Source: SIG440 sp045648205
GTDB lineage: Bacteria > Bacillota > Clostridia > Monoglobales > Monoglobaceae
Reading direction: 5' to 3'
Assembly: GCA_045648205.1 (NCBI GenBank)
Contig: JAZRNM010000014.1
Location: 1 to 46,140, forward strand
DNA: 46,140 nt
Made by a program: the position numbers and the translations under genes. Below are positions 1-6,837 of the stretch, one piece after another. The notes under the pieces were generated by a model. It was not told the origin of the DNA and did no database searches. It worked only from the letters and a program-made list of their open reading frames with translations. Position 1 is the stretch's first letter. Every line of letters starts with the position of its first letter.

Positions 1-138
1 TGAAGTCCACCCTAAGATAAGATTTCCCATAGCGTAAGCTAGTAAGACCCCACGTAGACTATGTGGTTGATAGGTCGGAGGTGTAAGTGCGGTAACGTAT
101 TTAGCTGACCGATACTAATAGGTCGAGGGCTTGACCTA
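1..138 (+). rRNA. 23S ribosomal RNA, 3' end (partial)
   Basis: The first bases match the conserved 3' end of bacterial 23S rRNA, including the stretch ctgaccgatactaataggtc near 105-124 and the closing gggcttgacct around 127-137. The 5' part lies outside the window. No tRNA gene is seen in the spacer before the 5S gene (139-247). The exact end is placed by similarity and could be off by a few bases. Confidence 0.95.
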
Positions 139-247
139 AACAATTATGGAGTAAGCCATAGATAAAGAACAGAACACTGAAACTTCTTCGTTCAGTTTTT
201 CATGACACACACATATGAGTCAATGCACCGCAAGGTGTATGACATAT

Positions 248-360
<113 letters not shown>

Positions 361-366
<6 letters not shown>

Positions 367-415
367 TTGCAAAACGGGTATCCAATGGATATCCGTTTTT
401 TCTTTGCAAATTCCG
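361..415 (+). terminator. rRNA operon terminator within a long palindrome
   Basis: The core hairpin acgggtatcc/ggatatccgt (loop aat) is followed by ttttttcttt at 395-405. An outer pair, ggaatttgcaaa (362-373) with tttgcaaattcc (403-414), extends the structure, so the 5S 3' end and downstream bases can form one long helix that may also serve RNA processing. Confidence 0.88.
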
Positions 416-571
416 TGCTACGCTTGTGTTGAAATTCCAAAGGAATTTCTTTTATTGCCGATGCTGTCGCATCTCAATCCCGCCTAAAAACAATTCACAG
501 GATTGTTTTTTACGGCGTGACGCCGGAACACAAGAGATATCCATTAGGGTATCTCTTTTTTTTGTGCATAT

Positions 572-609
572 GCGGTTGCCCACTAATAAATTGTATCATC
601 AGCGCTAAA
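572..609 (-). repeat. Inverted, interrupted fragment of the adjacent 5S rRNA gene
   Basis: Bases 572-583 are the exact reverse complement of 5S positions 329-340, and bases 594-609 are the exact reverse complement of 309-324. The four 5S bases between them are replaced by ten unrelated bases. Just upstream, the hairpin at 533-560 resembles the reverse complement of the 5S terminator core, in the expected order for an inverted copy that has lost the 5S 3' end. Confidence 0.7.
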
Positions 610-916
610 TGTTAAAGAAAAAACTCCTTGCGGAGTTTTCTTGATAAGCGCTTGATACTTGAGGGGTTCTTTTTTATGTATAGAAAATCAAAGATTTTCT
701 TTTTTATTCCAAAAACCTCTCGGTTTTTGCAAACTTGCACTTCGTCGCAGTTCGCTTCTTGACTCTGTTTGCTTTGCAAACATTCGTTCTTTTCAGCGAC
801 TGCTCCTCTTCCCAAAAAGTCTCGGCATAGCCTTATTTTTTGGGAGCCCTAAGTTCCACCGAACTGTTGGCTTAACGTTCCAGCGCCCGGGAAAGTGTGA
901 AAAATCAATCGGGAGA

Positions 917-950
917 ACCGTCCCCTCAATCGAGGGGACGGTTTTCTTGC
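917..950 (+). terminator. Strong orphan terminator-like hairpin
   Basis: A perfect 12-bp stem (917-928 with 933-944, sequence aaccgtcccctc) with a four-base loop is followed by ttttctt. There is no gene directly upstream on either strand. It may insulate the CAP-domain gene from rRNA read-through. Confidence 0.7.
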
Positions 951-1103
951 ACTATCCCCTTGCGTTCCCATAATACAAAAAATTATACTTTGATGATTTA
1001 ATATCCTATACTCCCAACAATTACATTTGAATTATGTAAACTAATATGTTATGATTATAATGATGTGTCAAGAAGACGCAAAATAAAAATTAGGAGGAAA
1101 GAT

Positions 1104-1859
1104 ATGAAGAAGTTTATTTCAAAGTCAGTTATTGTAGCAATGTCAGTAGCTATGCTCCAGACAGTTGCTTCGGCTTTTACAGTTGATAAGGTTACCGTGG
1201 GTAATGGTATATGTGCAGTTGTTGTTAAGGGTGAGGCAGGAGTCGGCAATCTCCCATGTGATGATTTGCTAAACAGTATTATTCAGGGTGTTACTTGCCC
1301 TGAACAGGATAATGACACTCCATCAGGAGATACAGGCGTTACACCTCCCGCAGAGGATAATGATACTCCATCAGGGGATGTAGGTGTTACACCTCCCGCA
1401 GAGGACAATGATACTCCGTCAGGAGATGTAGGTGTTACACCTCCCGCAGAGGACAATGATACTCCGTCAACAGATTCAAATATGAATGAATATGAGAAAG
1501 AAGTTATAAGACTTGTAAATGAAATACGAGTTTCAAACGGCCTTGGCGAACTTGTAGCGGACGAAGAATTGAGCCGTGTTGCAAGAATCAAGTCCCAGGA
1601 TATGAAAGATAATAACTATTTTTCTCACACAAGTCCTGTTTATGGCTCGCCTTTTGATATGATGAAGAGTTTTGGCATATCATACAAAACTGCCGGCGAG
1701 AATATTGCCAGAGGGCAGGCAACTCCTCAGGCTGTTGTTAACGGCTGGATGAATTCGGCAGGACACAGAGCAAACATTTTAAATGCATCATACAACACAA
1801 TCGGCGTTGGATATGTTGCAGACGGAAACTACTGGACTCAGATGTTTGTTGGAAGATAG
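1104..1859 (+). CDS. Secreted CAP-domain (SCP/PR1, YkwD-like) protein with a 16-residue tandem repeat linker
   Basis: 251 residues. The start at 1104 is chosen because taggagga lies 6 bases upstream; an in-frame ATG at 1065 would put 13 basic residues before the signal peptide and has no ribosome binding site. Residues 1-24 form a signal peptide (MKKFISK, hydrophobic core, ASA cleavage site). After a short unique segment comes a linker of about 3.5 copies of an acidic, Pro/Thr-rich 16-residue unit (EDNDTPSGDVGVTPPA). The C-terminal ~125 residues are a CAP domain with the family landmarks FSHTSP, AGENIA, WMNSAGHRANIL and YWTQMF. Bacterial YkwD-type proteins are exported and their exact biochemical role is poorly known. 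A -10-like TATAAT lies at 1056-1061 without a good -35. A terminator follows at 1908. Confidence 0.88.
   Translation: MKKFISKSVIVAMSVAMLQTVASAFTVDKVTVGNGICAVVVKGEAGVGNLPCDDLLNSIIQGVTCPEQDNDTPSGDTGVTPPAEDNDTPSGDVGVTPPAEDNDTPSGDVGVTPPAEDNDTPSTDSNMNEYEKEVIRLVNEIRVSNGLGELVADEELSRVARIKSQDMKDNNYFSHTSPVYGSPFDMMKSFGISYKTAGENIARGQATPQAVVNGWMNSAGHRANILNASYNTIGVGYVADGNYWTQMFVGR
1309..1469 (+). repeat. 48-bp in-frame tandem repeat (about 3.5 copies)
   Basis: Within the CAP-domain gene a 48-base unit encoding EDNDTPSGDxGVTPPA is repeated. Copies differ at only a few mostly synonymous positions, suggesting recent expansion or gene conversion. Copy number may vary between strains. Confidence 0.85.
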
Positions 1860-1907
1860 GCAAGACAAAGACACGGTTCTTATGCCTTAATCATAGAAAA
1901 GCAAAAC

Positions 1908-1940
1908 GGCTGTGACAACTTCGTCACAGCCTTATTTTTT
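1908..1940 (+). terminator. Terminator of the CAP-domain gene
   Basis: Stem ggctgtgac/gtcacagcc with a short aactt-type loop, followed by ttatttttt. Confidence 0.85.
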
Positions 1941-1968
1941 AGTAACTCTTCTTTTTTTACGCATAATA

Positions 1969-1999
1969 AAACGCGAAGTTCGGAAAGAACTTCGCGTTT
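1969..1999 (-). terminator. Hairpin terminator for the minus-strand secreted protein gene
   Basis: Perfect 13-bp stem aaacgcgaagttc/gaacttcgcgttt with loop ggaaa, located 15 bases beyond the stop codon of the minus-strand gene. The minus-strand T tract is short, so efficiency is uncertain. Confidence 0.65.
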
Positions 2000-2013
2000 G
2001 GTTTTTCTATATA

Positions 2014-3939
2014 TTATTCAAATGAAAGGTCAGCTCCCTTGACGATAAACACATCAACGGGGCGGTCTTCATACAGTCTTACATATACATGGTCGGCATA
2101 TTTTTGTGCGGTTGAGGTTTCAAGGTCTTCAAATACAATACGACCATCGCTGTCATAAACATCAACGGTGTTTGCACCAGAGTAAAGCATCTGATTATAC
2201 CCAAAATCACCAGTTGAGCCGTAGTCAATTGAAATCCTTTGTCTGCTGGTGTCTACAACATAGATATTTTTGGCGCTTGAAAGTTTAAATTCTTTGCCAC
2301 CAACAACCATTATTTTTGAAGCTTTGTAAAAATCTGTTACATAACCGCCATAGTACGCTTCGCCTCCAATGCTATTTGCGGCAATAAGCTCTGCATTTGC
2401 AACGGGGAGTGCATAATCTTTTTCTGTTCCATCAAAGTTGGTAACATTTGTAACTCTGATACCTTCGGCAAAATCCCAGACGGTTACTATTTTGGTTATT
2501 ATACCACTAACATCTGTTTCAGTCTTTACCAAATCACCTATTGTTGGCATTGTGCCTTTAGCAACCTCGGGTGTTGTAGAAGCCGGAACCACTTCGCCGT
2601 TTATCATATAGGAAACAGCCCAGATGTTTTCCCCGTTTTCATTGGACGTATTGCCAATTTCTGTAATAACTGCAAGGTTTGAGGGTGCAATTTCTTCGGG
2701 TAAAGGTTCTTCTTCGTTTGGTATTTCTACAGAAGCATAGAGGACAATAATCGTATTATCCATTGCTGAACCGTTAATGTATGATGACATTATCTGATAC
2801 GAATAGCCGTTTTTTAAATCGTCAACCGTGCCTGATTTGCATTCTGACTGATCGTTACTTACGAAAAGAATAAGAGCTTCAGGATCAATATATCCGTATT
2901 CCTGGAACAATAGGTTGTTTGCATCATATTTGTATGTTTCAGCAAGGGGAAGACGGGATGTTTCTCTAAATCTAGAATTGTAATCAGCACAAGTTATATT
3001 ATATATACATCCTATAGAATTTTTGCTGAATTGGATAACCTTTCCTAAAACTTCGTCAGATATTGCTTTGAAATTTGTTCCTGAATTATCGTTTGTCCAT
3101 TCATTGGAATAGAGGTAAGTGGTTGAGCCGTCAGAAAGATTGATTGTTGTGTTAGCTTTCAAATCTACAGCTTCAATGCCATTCTGTGTTAAAAGCTGAA
3201 GTTGAACGATGTGGCCAGACTCCCCGAAATCAGCAGGTCTTGAATTGCTGCTGAGAACATATCCATACAGTGTTCCGTCTTCGTTGGGCACAATTGTTTG
3301 GCTCAAAACAACATTAAGGGGTTTAAGGCTTTGAAAACTATCCCAGAAGAAAAGCTTTGCAGTGTAACCAATGTAGTCCTGGTCATTTGAAAAGCCATAA
3401 AGATTTATGGAAAAATCAGTATCCGTTGTTGAGGCTGACTTCCATGTAGCATTTATCAGCTTGTCGTTGGCATCATATACTGCCATCAATACAACACAAT
3501 CAGTTTGAATATAATTAAAATGTAAATCCGCAGTTATGTATTTGTTAATATAAGACACTTTTTTCAGGGTTGCATTTACTTTGCGATCCTCTGGAAAAAC
3601 GGAGGAATAGTTAATACTTACGATTTCTTCGTCTTCGTTCAATACAAAGTCTGCGTATGCGTTTTTTGACAAAGCCATGAGAACCAATTCCGTTCCCGTG
3701 TATGTGATATTGTTAATTTTTATGGTTGGAGCACAGTTGTATATAAGTTCAGTTCCATTACTGTCAAACATCTGAACCGCAACAACGGTTTGAGAGGATG
3801 AACCAAATTCGGCTTCCTGCTCTTGAAAATCATTGATGTATCCATAGTTTGTACTGACGGTGTCCGCTGCAAAGACCGTAAGCGAGAATACAGAAAAAAG
3901 AGTTGATAAGATAAGTATTGCAATTAAAGTTTTTTTCAT
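2014..3939 (-). CDS. Large secreted protein of unknown function
   Basis: 641 residues. The ATG at 3939 is preceded by tgaggagg at good spacing. Residues 1-24 are a signal peptide (MKKTLIAILILSTLFSVFSL, then VFAA). No membrane anchor, sortase signal or surface-binding domain is visible, so it is probably released or held by other interactions. The mature part looks all-beta. It contains at least two similar openings, YGYINDFQEQ (residues ~32-41) and YGYVLSSNSR (~226-235), each followed by a strand-rich stretch with a Phe-Gly pair and an Asn-Gly turn, and a third looser YGGYVTDFYK near residue 547. I infer repeated modules like those of some clostridial surface proteins. A clear promoter lies upstream, and a candidate Xre operator overlaps it. 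Function not assigned. Confidence 0.8.
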   Translation of the reverse strand: MKKTLIAILILSTLFSVFSLTVFAADTVSTNYGYINDFQEQEAEFGSSSQTVVAVQMFDSNGTELIYNCAPTIKINNITYTGTELVLMALSKNAYADFVLNEDEEIVSINYSSVFPEDRKVNATLKKVSYINKYITADLHFNYIQTDCVVLMAVYDANDKLINATWKSASTTDTDFSINLYGFSNDQDYIGYTAKLFFWDSFQSLKPLNVVLSQTIVPNEDGTLYGYVLSSNSRPADFGESGHIVQLQLLTQNGIEAVDLKANTTINLSDGSTTYLYSNEWTNDNSGTNFKAISDEVLGKVIQFSKNSIGCIYNITCADYNSRFRETSRLPLAETYKYDANNLLFQEYGYIDPEALILFVSNDQSECKSGTVDDLKNGYSYQIMSSYINGSAMDNTIIVLYASVEIPNEEEPLPEEIAPSNLAVITEIGNTSNENGENIWAVSYMINGEVVPASTTPEVAKGTMPTIGDLVKTETDVSGIITKIVTVWDFAEGIRVTNVTNFDGTEKDYALPVANAELIAANSIGGEAYYGGYVTDFYKASKIMVVGGKEFKLSSAKNIYVVDTSRQRISIDYGSTGDFGYNQMLYSGANTVDVYDSDGRIVFEDLETSTAQKYADHVYVRLYEDRPVDVFIVKGADLSFE

Positions 3940-3968
3940 CGTTTTTCCTCCTCAATGTATTTTACAGT

Positions 3969-3997
3969 ATTATAACATATTTTGGAAAATATGTCTA
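3969..3997 (-). promoter_or_regulatory. Sigma-A promoter of the secreted protein gene
   Basis: On the minus strand, TAGACA (3992-3997) and TATAAT (3969-3974) are separated by exactly 17 bases. The start codon is about 30 bases downstream of the -10. Confidence 0.75.
3984..3996. promoter_or_regulatory. Candidate operator 1, overlapping the divergent promoter
   Basis: GGAAAATATGTCT resembles the perfect palindrome GGACAATATGTCC found 35 bases away. It covers most of the -35 and part of the spacer of the minus-strand promoter, a position that would allow repression. Inference from sequence only. Confidence 0.4.
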
Positions 3998-4018
3998 CTG
4001 TACGTTAATAACATTATA

Positions 4019-4031
4019 GGACAATATGTCC
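4019..4031. promoter_or_regulatory. Candidate operator 2 upstream of the Xre regulator
   Basis: GGACAATATGTCC has perfect 5-base arms (ggaca/tgtcc) around a 3-base centre. Its position between the two divergent genes and its similarity to the site at 3984 suggest binding by the neighbouring Xre-type protein. Confidence 0.45.
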
Positions 4032-4082
4032 ATAAAGTCAAGAAAAATATTCAGAATGCTATATAATTTTATTGGTGATAAT

Positions 4083-4310
4083 ATGGTTATGAATTTGAGA
4101 ATACGAGATTTGAGAGAAGATAATGATTTGACTCAGAAAACGGTTGCAAAGTATCTGATGTGCGACCAGTCGTTATATTCAAAATATGAAAGAGGAGAAA
4201 GGGAAATACCTCTTAAACTTGTTGTTGCGCTTGCAGAGTTTTATAATGTAAGCCTTGATTATATTGTGGGTATTACGGATGAAGCGGAACCGTTTTGCGG
4301 AAAAGTATGA
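4083..4310 (+). CDS. Small Xre-family helix-turn-helix regulator
   Basis: 75 residues from the ATG at 4083 (MVMNLRIRDL); the ATG at 4089 is an alternative, while the one at 4026 would add a non-family N-terminus and lie inside the promoter region. The HTH is clear: LRIRDLREDNDLTQKTVAKY, then SLYSKYERGEREIP and LAEFYNVSLDYIVG, all typical of Xre/Cro/C1 repressors. There is no effector domain. It is divergent from the secreted protein gene, with two similar short palindromes between them, so local auto-regulation is likely. A TATAAT lies at 4062-4067 but the -35 is weak. Confidence 0.85.
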   Translation: MVMNLRIRDLREDNDLTQKTVAKYLMCDQSLYSKYERGEREIPLKLVVALAEFYNVSLDYIVGITDEAEPFCGKV

Positions 4311-4358
4311 GTGTCTTTTTGTTGAATGGATAAAAAAACAATATTTTTTGTTCCTAAC

Positions 4359-4387
4359 TTGACATAAGGATAAAATAGGGTTAATAT
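4359..4387 (+). promoter_or_regulatory. Probable promoter of the PfkB-type kinase gene
   Basis: TTGACA at 4359-4364 is followed after 17 bases by TAATAT at 4382-4387, an imperfect -10. Confidence 0.5.
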
Positions 4388-4432
4388 TAGAGAATAGATT
4401 TATATATAAAAACGAGAGACTGCCGGAGGTAA

Positions 4433-5524
4433 ATGATGAAGTATTCTAAACAATTTGCAGAGAAAAAAGATATTTTGCAGAGTAAAAAAGTTTCTATTGG
4501 TTTTGACGGATTTGTTGATTATGTTATAAGACCAATAAAAACACGTGTTGATGAACAAGATTGTACTTATTTTTCAACGATTGATAAATTTGGTGAAAAA
4601 ATAACAAGCCTTGCAGGAAGAAGCGGAAATATAGAACTTGATTTTGCGAGCATTGATTTTGGTGGTTGTGGTCCGCATTATGCAAATGGTCTTGCGAATA
4701 TGGGAGTGAATTGTACCTGTGTTGGAACAATGGGTTACCCGGAAAAGCTCCCGGTATTTGACCTTAATCCCAATTGCAAGCTTATTTCGGTTGGTGAACC
4801 GGGATATGACTATGTGTTTGAATTTGAAGACGGCAAGGTAATGCTCAGCAATATCAAAGAAATAAGCCGGTTCCGCTGGAATGATTTGATTAGTCGCGTT
4901 AGTGTTGATGAGATGGTGGAAATTTTTGATGATGCGGACATTATCACACTGGTGAACTGGAGCTATATGATACATTTTCATGAGATATATGAAAAGTTCC
5001 TTGAAACAGTAATGCCAAGACTCAGCAAAAAAGACAGAAAAGTATATATTGATATTGCTGATTGTGCTAAGCGTCAGCCGGAAGAAATAAAGGCGGCTCT
5101 TAAGTTGTTTGGCTCTTACAGTCAGTATGCAGATACATATCTTGGACTTAATAAATCAGAAGCTTTGGTTATGCACTCGATTTTGTGTGAGGGTGAGTAT
5201 GAAGGTTCTATCCCTGTTGCAAGGGCGATTAAAGAGTATTCAGGAATCGGCACTGTTATAATTCATCCCGTTGACAGCTCGGCTGCAGTGTTTGACGGCG
5301 GTGAGATAGAGGTTCAGGGTATTTTGTGCGAAAAGCCCAAAAAGACAACAGGCGGTGGCGACAACTTTAACTCCGGGTTCTGTGCAGGACTTTTGTCGGG
5401 CCTTGACATAAAGAGTTGTCTCATAAGCGGTATGACCACATCATATCTTTATGTTAAAAACGGAAAGTGCAATAGCTTTGAAGATATATGCGAGGCTATG
5501 AAAATGTATGATGACCGTGATTGA
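4433..5524 (+). CDS. PfkB/ribokinase-family carbohydrate or nucleoside kinase
   Basis: 363 residues. The ATG at 4433 (a second ATG follows at once) has cggaggt upstream. The family fold shows in the N-terminal SIGFDGFVDYV, the FGGCGPHYANGLANMG segment that matches the substrate-binding GG region, and the C-terminal active-site signature KKTTGGGDNFNSGFCAGLLS, where the Asp of GGGDNF is the expected catalytic base. The more common form is GAGD, so the Gly-Gly-Gly is slightly unusual. Substrate cannot be told: fructose, ribose, nucleosides and others are all possible. It stands alone between its own promoter and terminator, with no sugar transporter beside it. Confidence 0.82.
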   Translation: MMKYSKQFAEKKDILQSKKVSIGFDGFVDYVIRPIKTRVDEQDCTYFSTIDKFGEKITSLAGRSGNIELDFASIDFGGCGPHYANGLANMGVNCTCVGTMGYPEKLPVFDLNPNCKLISVGEPGYDYVFEFEDGKVMLSNIKEISRFRWNDLISRVSVDEMVEIFDDADIITLVNWSYMIHFHEIYEKFLETVMPRLSKKDRKVYIDIADCAKRQPEEIKAALKLFGSYSQYADTYLGLNKSEALVMHSILCEGEYEGSIPVARAIKEYSGIGTVIIHPVDSSAAVFDGGEIEVQGILCEKPKKTTGGGDNFNSGFCAGLLSGLDIKSCLISGMTTSYLYVKNGKCNSFEDICEAMKMYDDRD

Positions 5525-5540
5525 TTGAAAAACTAAAGTA

Positions 5541-5577
5541 AAACAGCTGTGACATAATCTGTCACAGCTGTTTTTTT
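5541..5577 (+). terminator. Terminator of the PfkB-type kinase gene
   Basis: Stem aaacagctgtgac/gtcacagctgttt with a 7-base loop and a run of seven T. Confidence 0.9.
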
Positions 5578-5652
5578 GTGTAGCAAAAACAGGATAATTT
5601 CGTATAAATTTGGAAACAATACCTACATATTCTAAAAAAGAGAGGTGCTTGT

Positions 5653-6321
5653 ATGTTTAAACACGAAAAATTGTTTATGCAACCGGTAGAAATTGAAAAG
5701 CCAAATCCACAGTATGCTGCACTTTTGCAGGAACAGCTTGGGGGAGGAAATGGAGAGCTTAAGGCGGCAATGCAGTATATGTCGCAGAGCTTCAGGATAA
5801 AAGACCCTGAAATAAAAGATTTGTTTTTGGATATTGCTGCAGAGGAACTGAGCCATCTTGAGATGATTTCTCAAACCATAAACTTGCTTAACGGACACGA
5901 TGTTGATGCGACAAAAGTGCCAAATGGTGAAATACAGACACATGTTTTGCTTGGGCTTAATCCAGGGCTTATTAATGCGTCAGGATATTCGTGGACAGCG
6001 GATTATGTAACTGTTACCGGGGATTTGTGTGCAGACTTGCTTTCTAATATTGCATCTGAACAGAGAGCAAAGGTTGTATATGAATATCTTTACAGACAGA
6101 TTGACGACAAGAAGGTAAGAGAAACTATTGATTTTCTGTTAAATCGTGAAGAAGCCCATAATGCCATGTTCAGAGAGGCGTTCAACAAGGTGCAGAATAC
6201 AGGGTCAAACAGGGATTTCGGAACAACAAAGGCGGCAAAAATGTATTTCAGCATGTCAGAGCCATCATCAAACAACTCTCCGTTTTCAGAAGTGGAGGGG
6301 AAAAAACCATCATTTGAATAA
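5653..6321 (+). CDS. cotJC: Manganese catalase family protein, CotJC-type spore coat component
   Basis: 222 residues; ATG 5653 with gagaggtg upstream. Manganese catalases use a four-helix bundle with a di-manganese site to break down hydrogen peroxide. The two helix motifs are visible: AAEELSHLEMI (E-E-x-x-H) and NREEAHNAMF (E-E-x-H). CotJC is the spore-coat member of the family; the usual partners CotJA and CotJB are not next to it here. Upstream, CATATTCT at 5626-5633 with ATAAATT about 14-16 bases before it faintly resembles a sigma-E type promoter, which would fit mother-cell expression, but the spacing to the ribosome binding site is very tight. The 42-residue gene that follows is probably cotranscribed. 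Confidence 0.88.
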   Translation: MFKHEKLFMQPVEIEKPNPQYAALLQEQLGGGNGELKAAMQYMSQSFRIKDPEIKDLFLDIAAEELSHLEMISQTINLLNGHDVDATKVPNGEIQTHVLLGLNPGLINASGYSWTADYVTVTGDLCADLLSNIASEQRAKVVYEYLYRQIDDKKVRETIDFLLNREEAHNAMFREAFNKVQNTGSNRDFGTTKAAKMYFSMSEPSSNNSPFSEVEGKKPSFE

Positions 6322-6363
6322 AAAACAGTATGGGACGAGCTAAAAGTGAAAGGAGAAATGTAA

Positions 6364-6492
6364 ATGGAAGAGAAAGATATTAAAAAGAATAATGACAAAA
6401 GTTCAAAGGAACTTACTGACGCAGGGAAAATAAAGGGCAAAATTGACGTTCACGATACCCGTGAGAGGAAAGATGGACCCGGAGGAAACTAA
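6364..6492 (+). CDS. Small hydrophilic protein ending DGPGGN
   Basis: 42 residues, MEEKDIKKNN to RKDGPGGN. ATG 6364 has aaaggagaa upstream. It is rich in Lys, Asp and Glu, has no hydrophobic segment or Cys, and is likely disordered. It lies 42 bases after the CotJC-type gene and before a strong terminator, so the two probably form a two-gene operon and this one may be a sporulation protein. The DGPGG tail resembles tails of other tiny clostridial proteins as far as I recall; function unknown. Confidence 0.7.
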   Translation: MEEKDIKKNNDKSSKELTDAGKIKGKIDVHDTRERKDGPGGN

Positions 6493-6500
6493 ACATCAGA

Positions 6501-6527
6501 AAGGCACTCGCACATGAGTGCCTTTTT
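6501..6527 (+). terminator. Terminator of the cotJC operon
   Basis: Stem ggcactc/gagtgcc, loop gcacat, followed by five T. Confidence 0.88.
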
Positions 6528-6687
6528 ACATAGCCTAATGACAAAAATTGCTCACCAAAGGCTCGAAACGTTGAAGAGGAATGTTATTTGTTGAAATTTT
6601 GATGCGGGCTTTAAAACCACTTAAATTTCGAAAACAAAAGAAAAACAAATATAAAACAAAAAAATCAAACAAAATTAAAGAAAAATA

Positions 6688-6716
6688 TTGACTAATGTAA
6701 CTAAATAGGTTATAAT
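6688..6716 (+). promoter_or_regulatory. Sigma-A promoter of the dehydratase operon
   Basis: TTGACT (6688-6693), a 17-base spacer and a perfect TATAAT (6711-6716). The predicted leader to the pduC start is about 115 bases. No cobalamin riboswitch elements are visible in it. Confidence 0.85.
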
Positions 6717-6837
6717 GGTAGAGTGCTATAATAGTATGTAGCAGATTTGTAATATTTTGTAAAATTGAGTGGTTTTTGAAGGTATTTTGATATCTTTAAA
6801 TTCAGAATATTTGTTATTTGTTAGGAGAATTACAAGT

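Larger units (their letters stand above)
416..1055. other. Gene-free, palindrome-rich interval after the rRNA operon
   Basis: No convincing gene is seen here. Candidate frames lack ribosome binding sites and cross the hairpins. The stretch is a chain of short inverted repeats: gaaattcc/ggaatttc (about 440-458), gatgc/gcatc (460-474), acaat/attgt (489-512), cggcg/cgccg (514-527), agagatatcc/gggtatctct (533-556), aactcc/ggagtt (622-640), gaaaatc/gattttc (682-701), aaaaacc/ggttttt (709-727), and cccaaaaa/tttttggg (811-845). It also holds an inverted, interrupted copy of part of the 5S gene at 572-609. It looks like decayed repeat or terminator debris, not coding DNA. Confidence 0.6.

Noticed and set aside
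659..973. Open frames on both strands in the interval after the 5S gene (including 612-815 minus)
   Set aside because: They lack ribosome binding sites, cross several palindromes and have low-complexity, Phe/Ser-rich translations typical of chance frames.
1309..1469. Direct repeats considered as a CRISPR array
   Set aside because: The repeats are contiguous, in frame and encode a protein linker; there are no unique spacers and no cas genes.
6717..6837. Cobalamin riboswitch before the dehydratase operon
   Set aside because: The expected conserved B12-box and related elements are not visible, and the leader is short and AT-rich.
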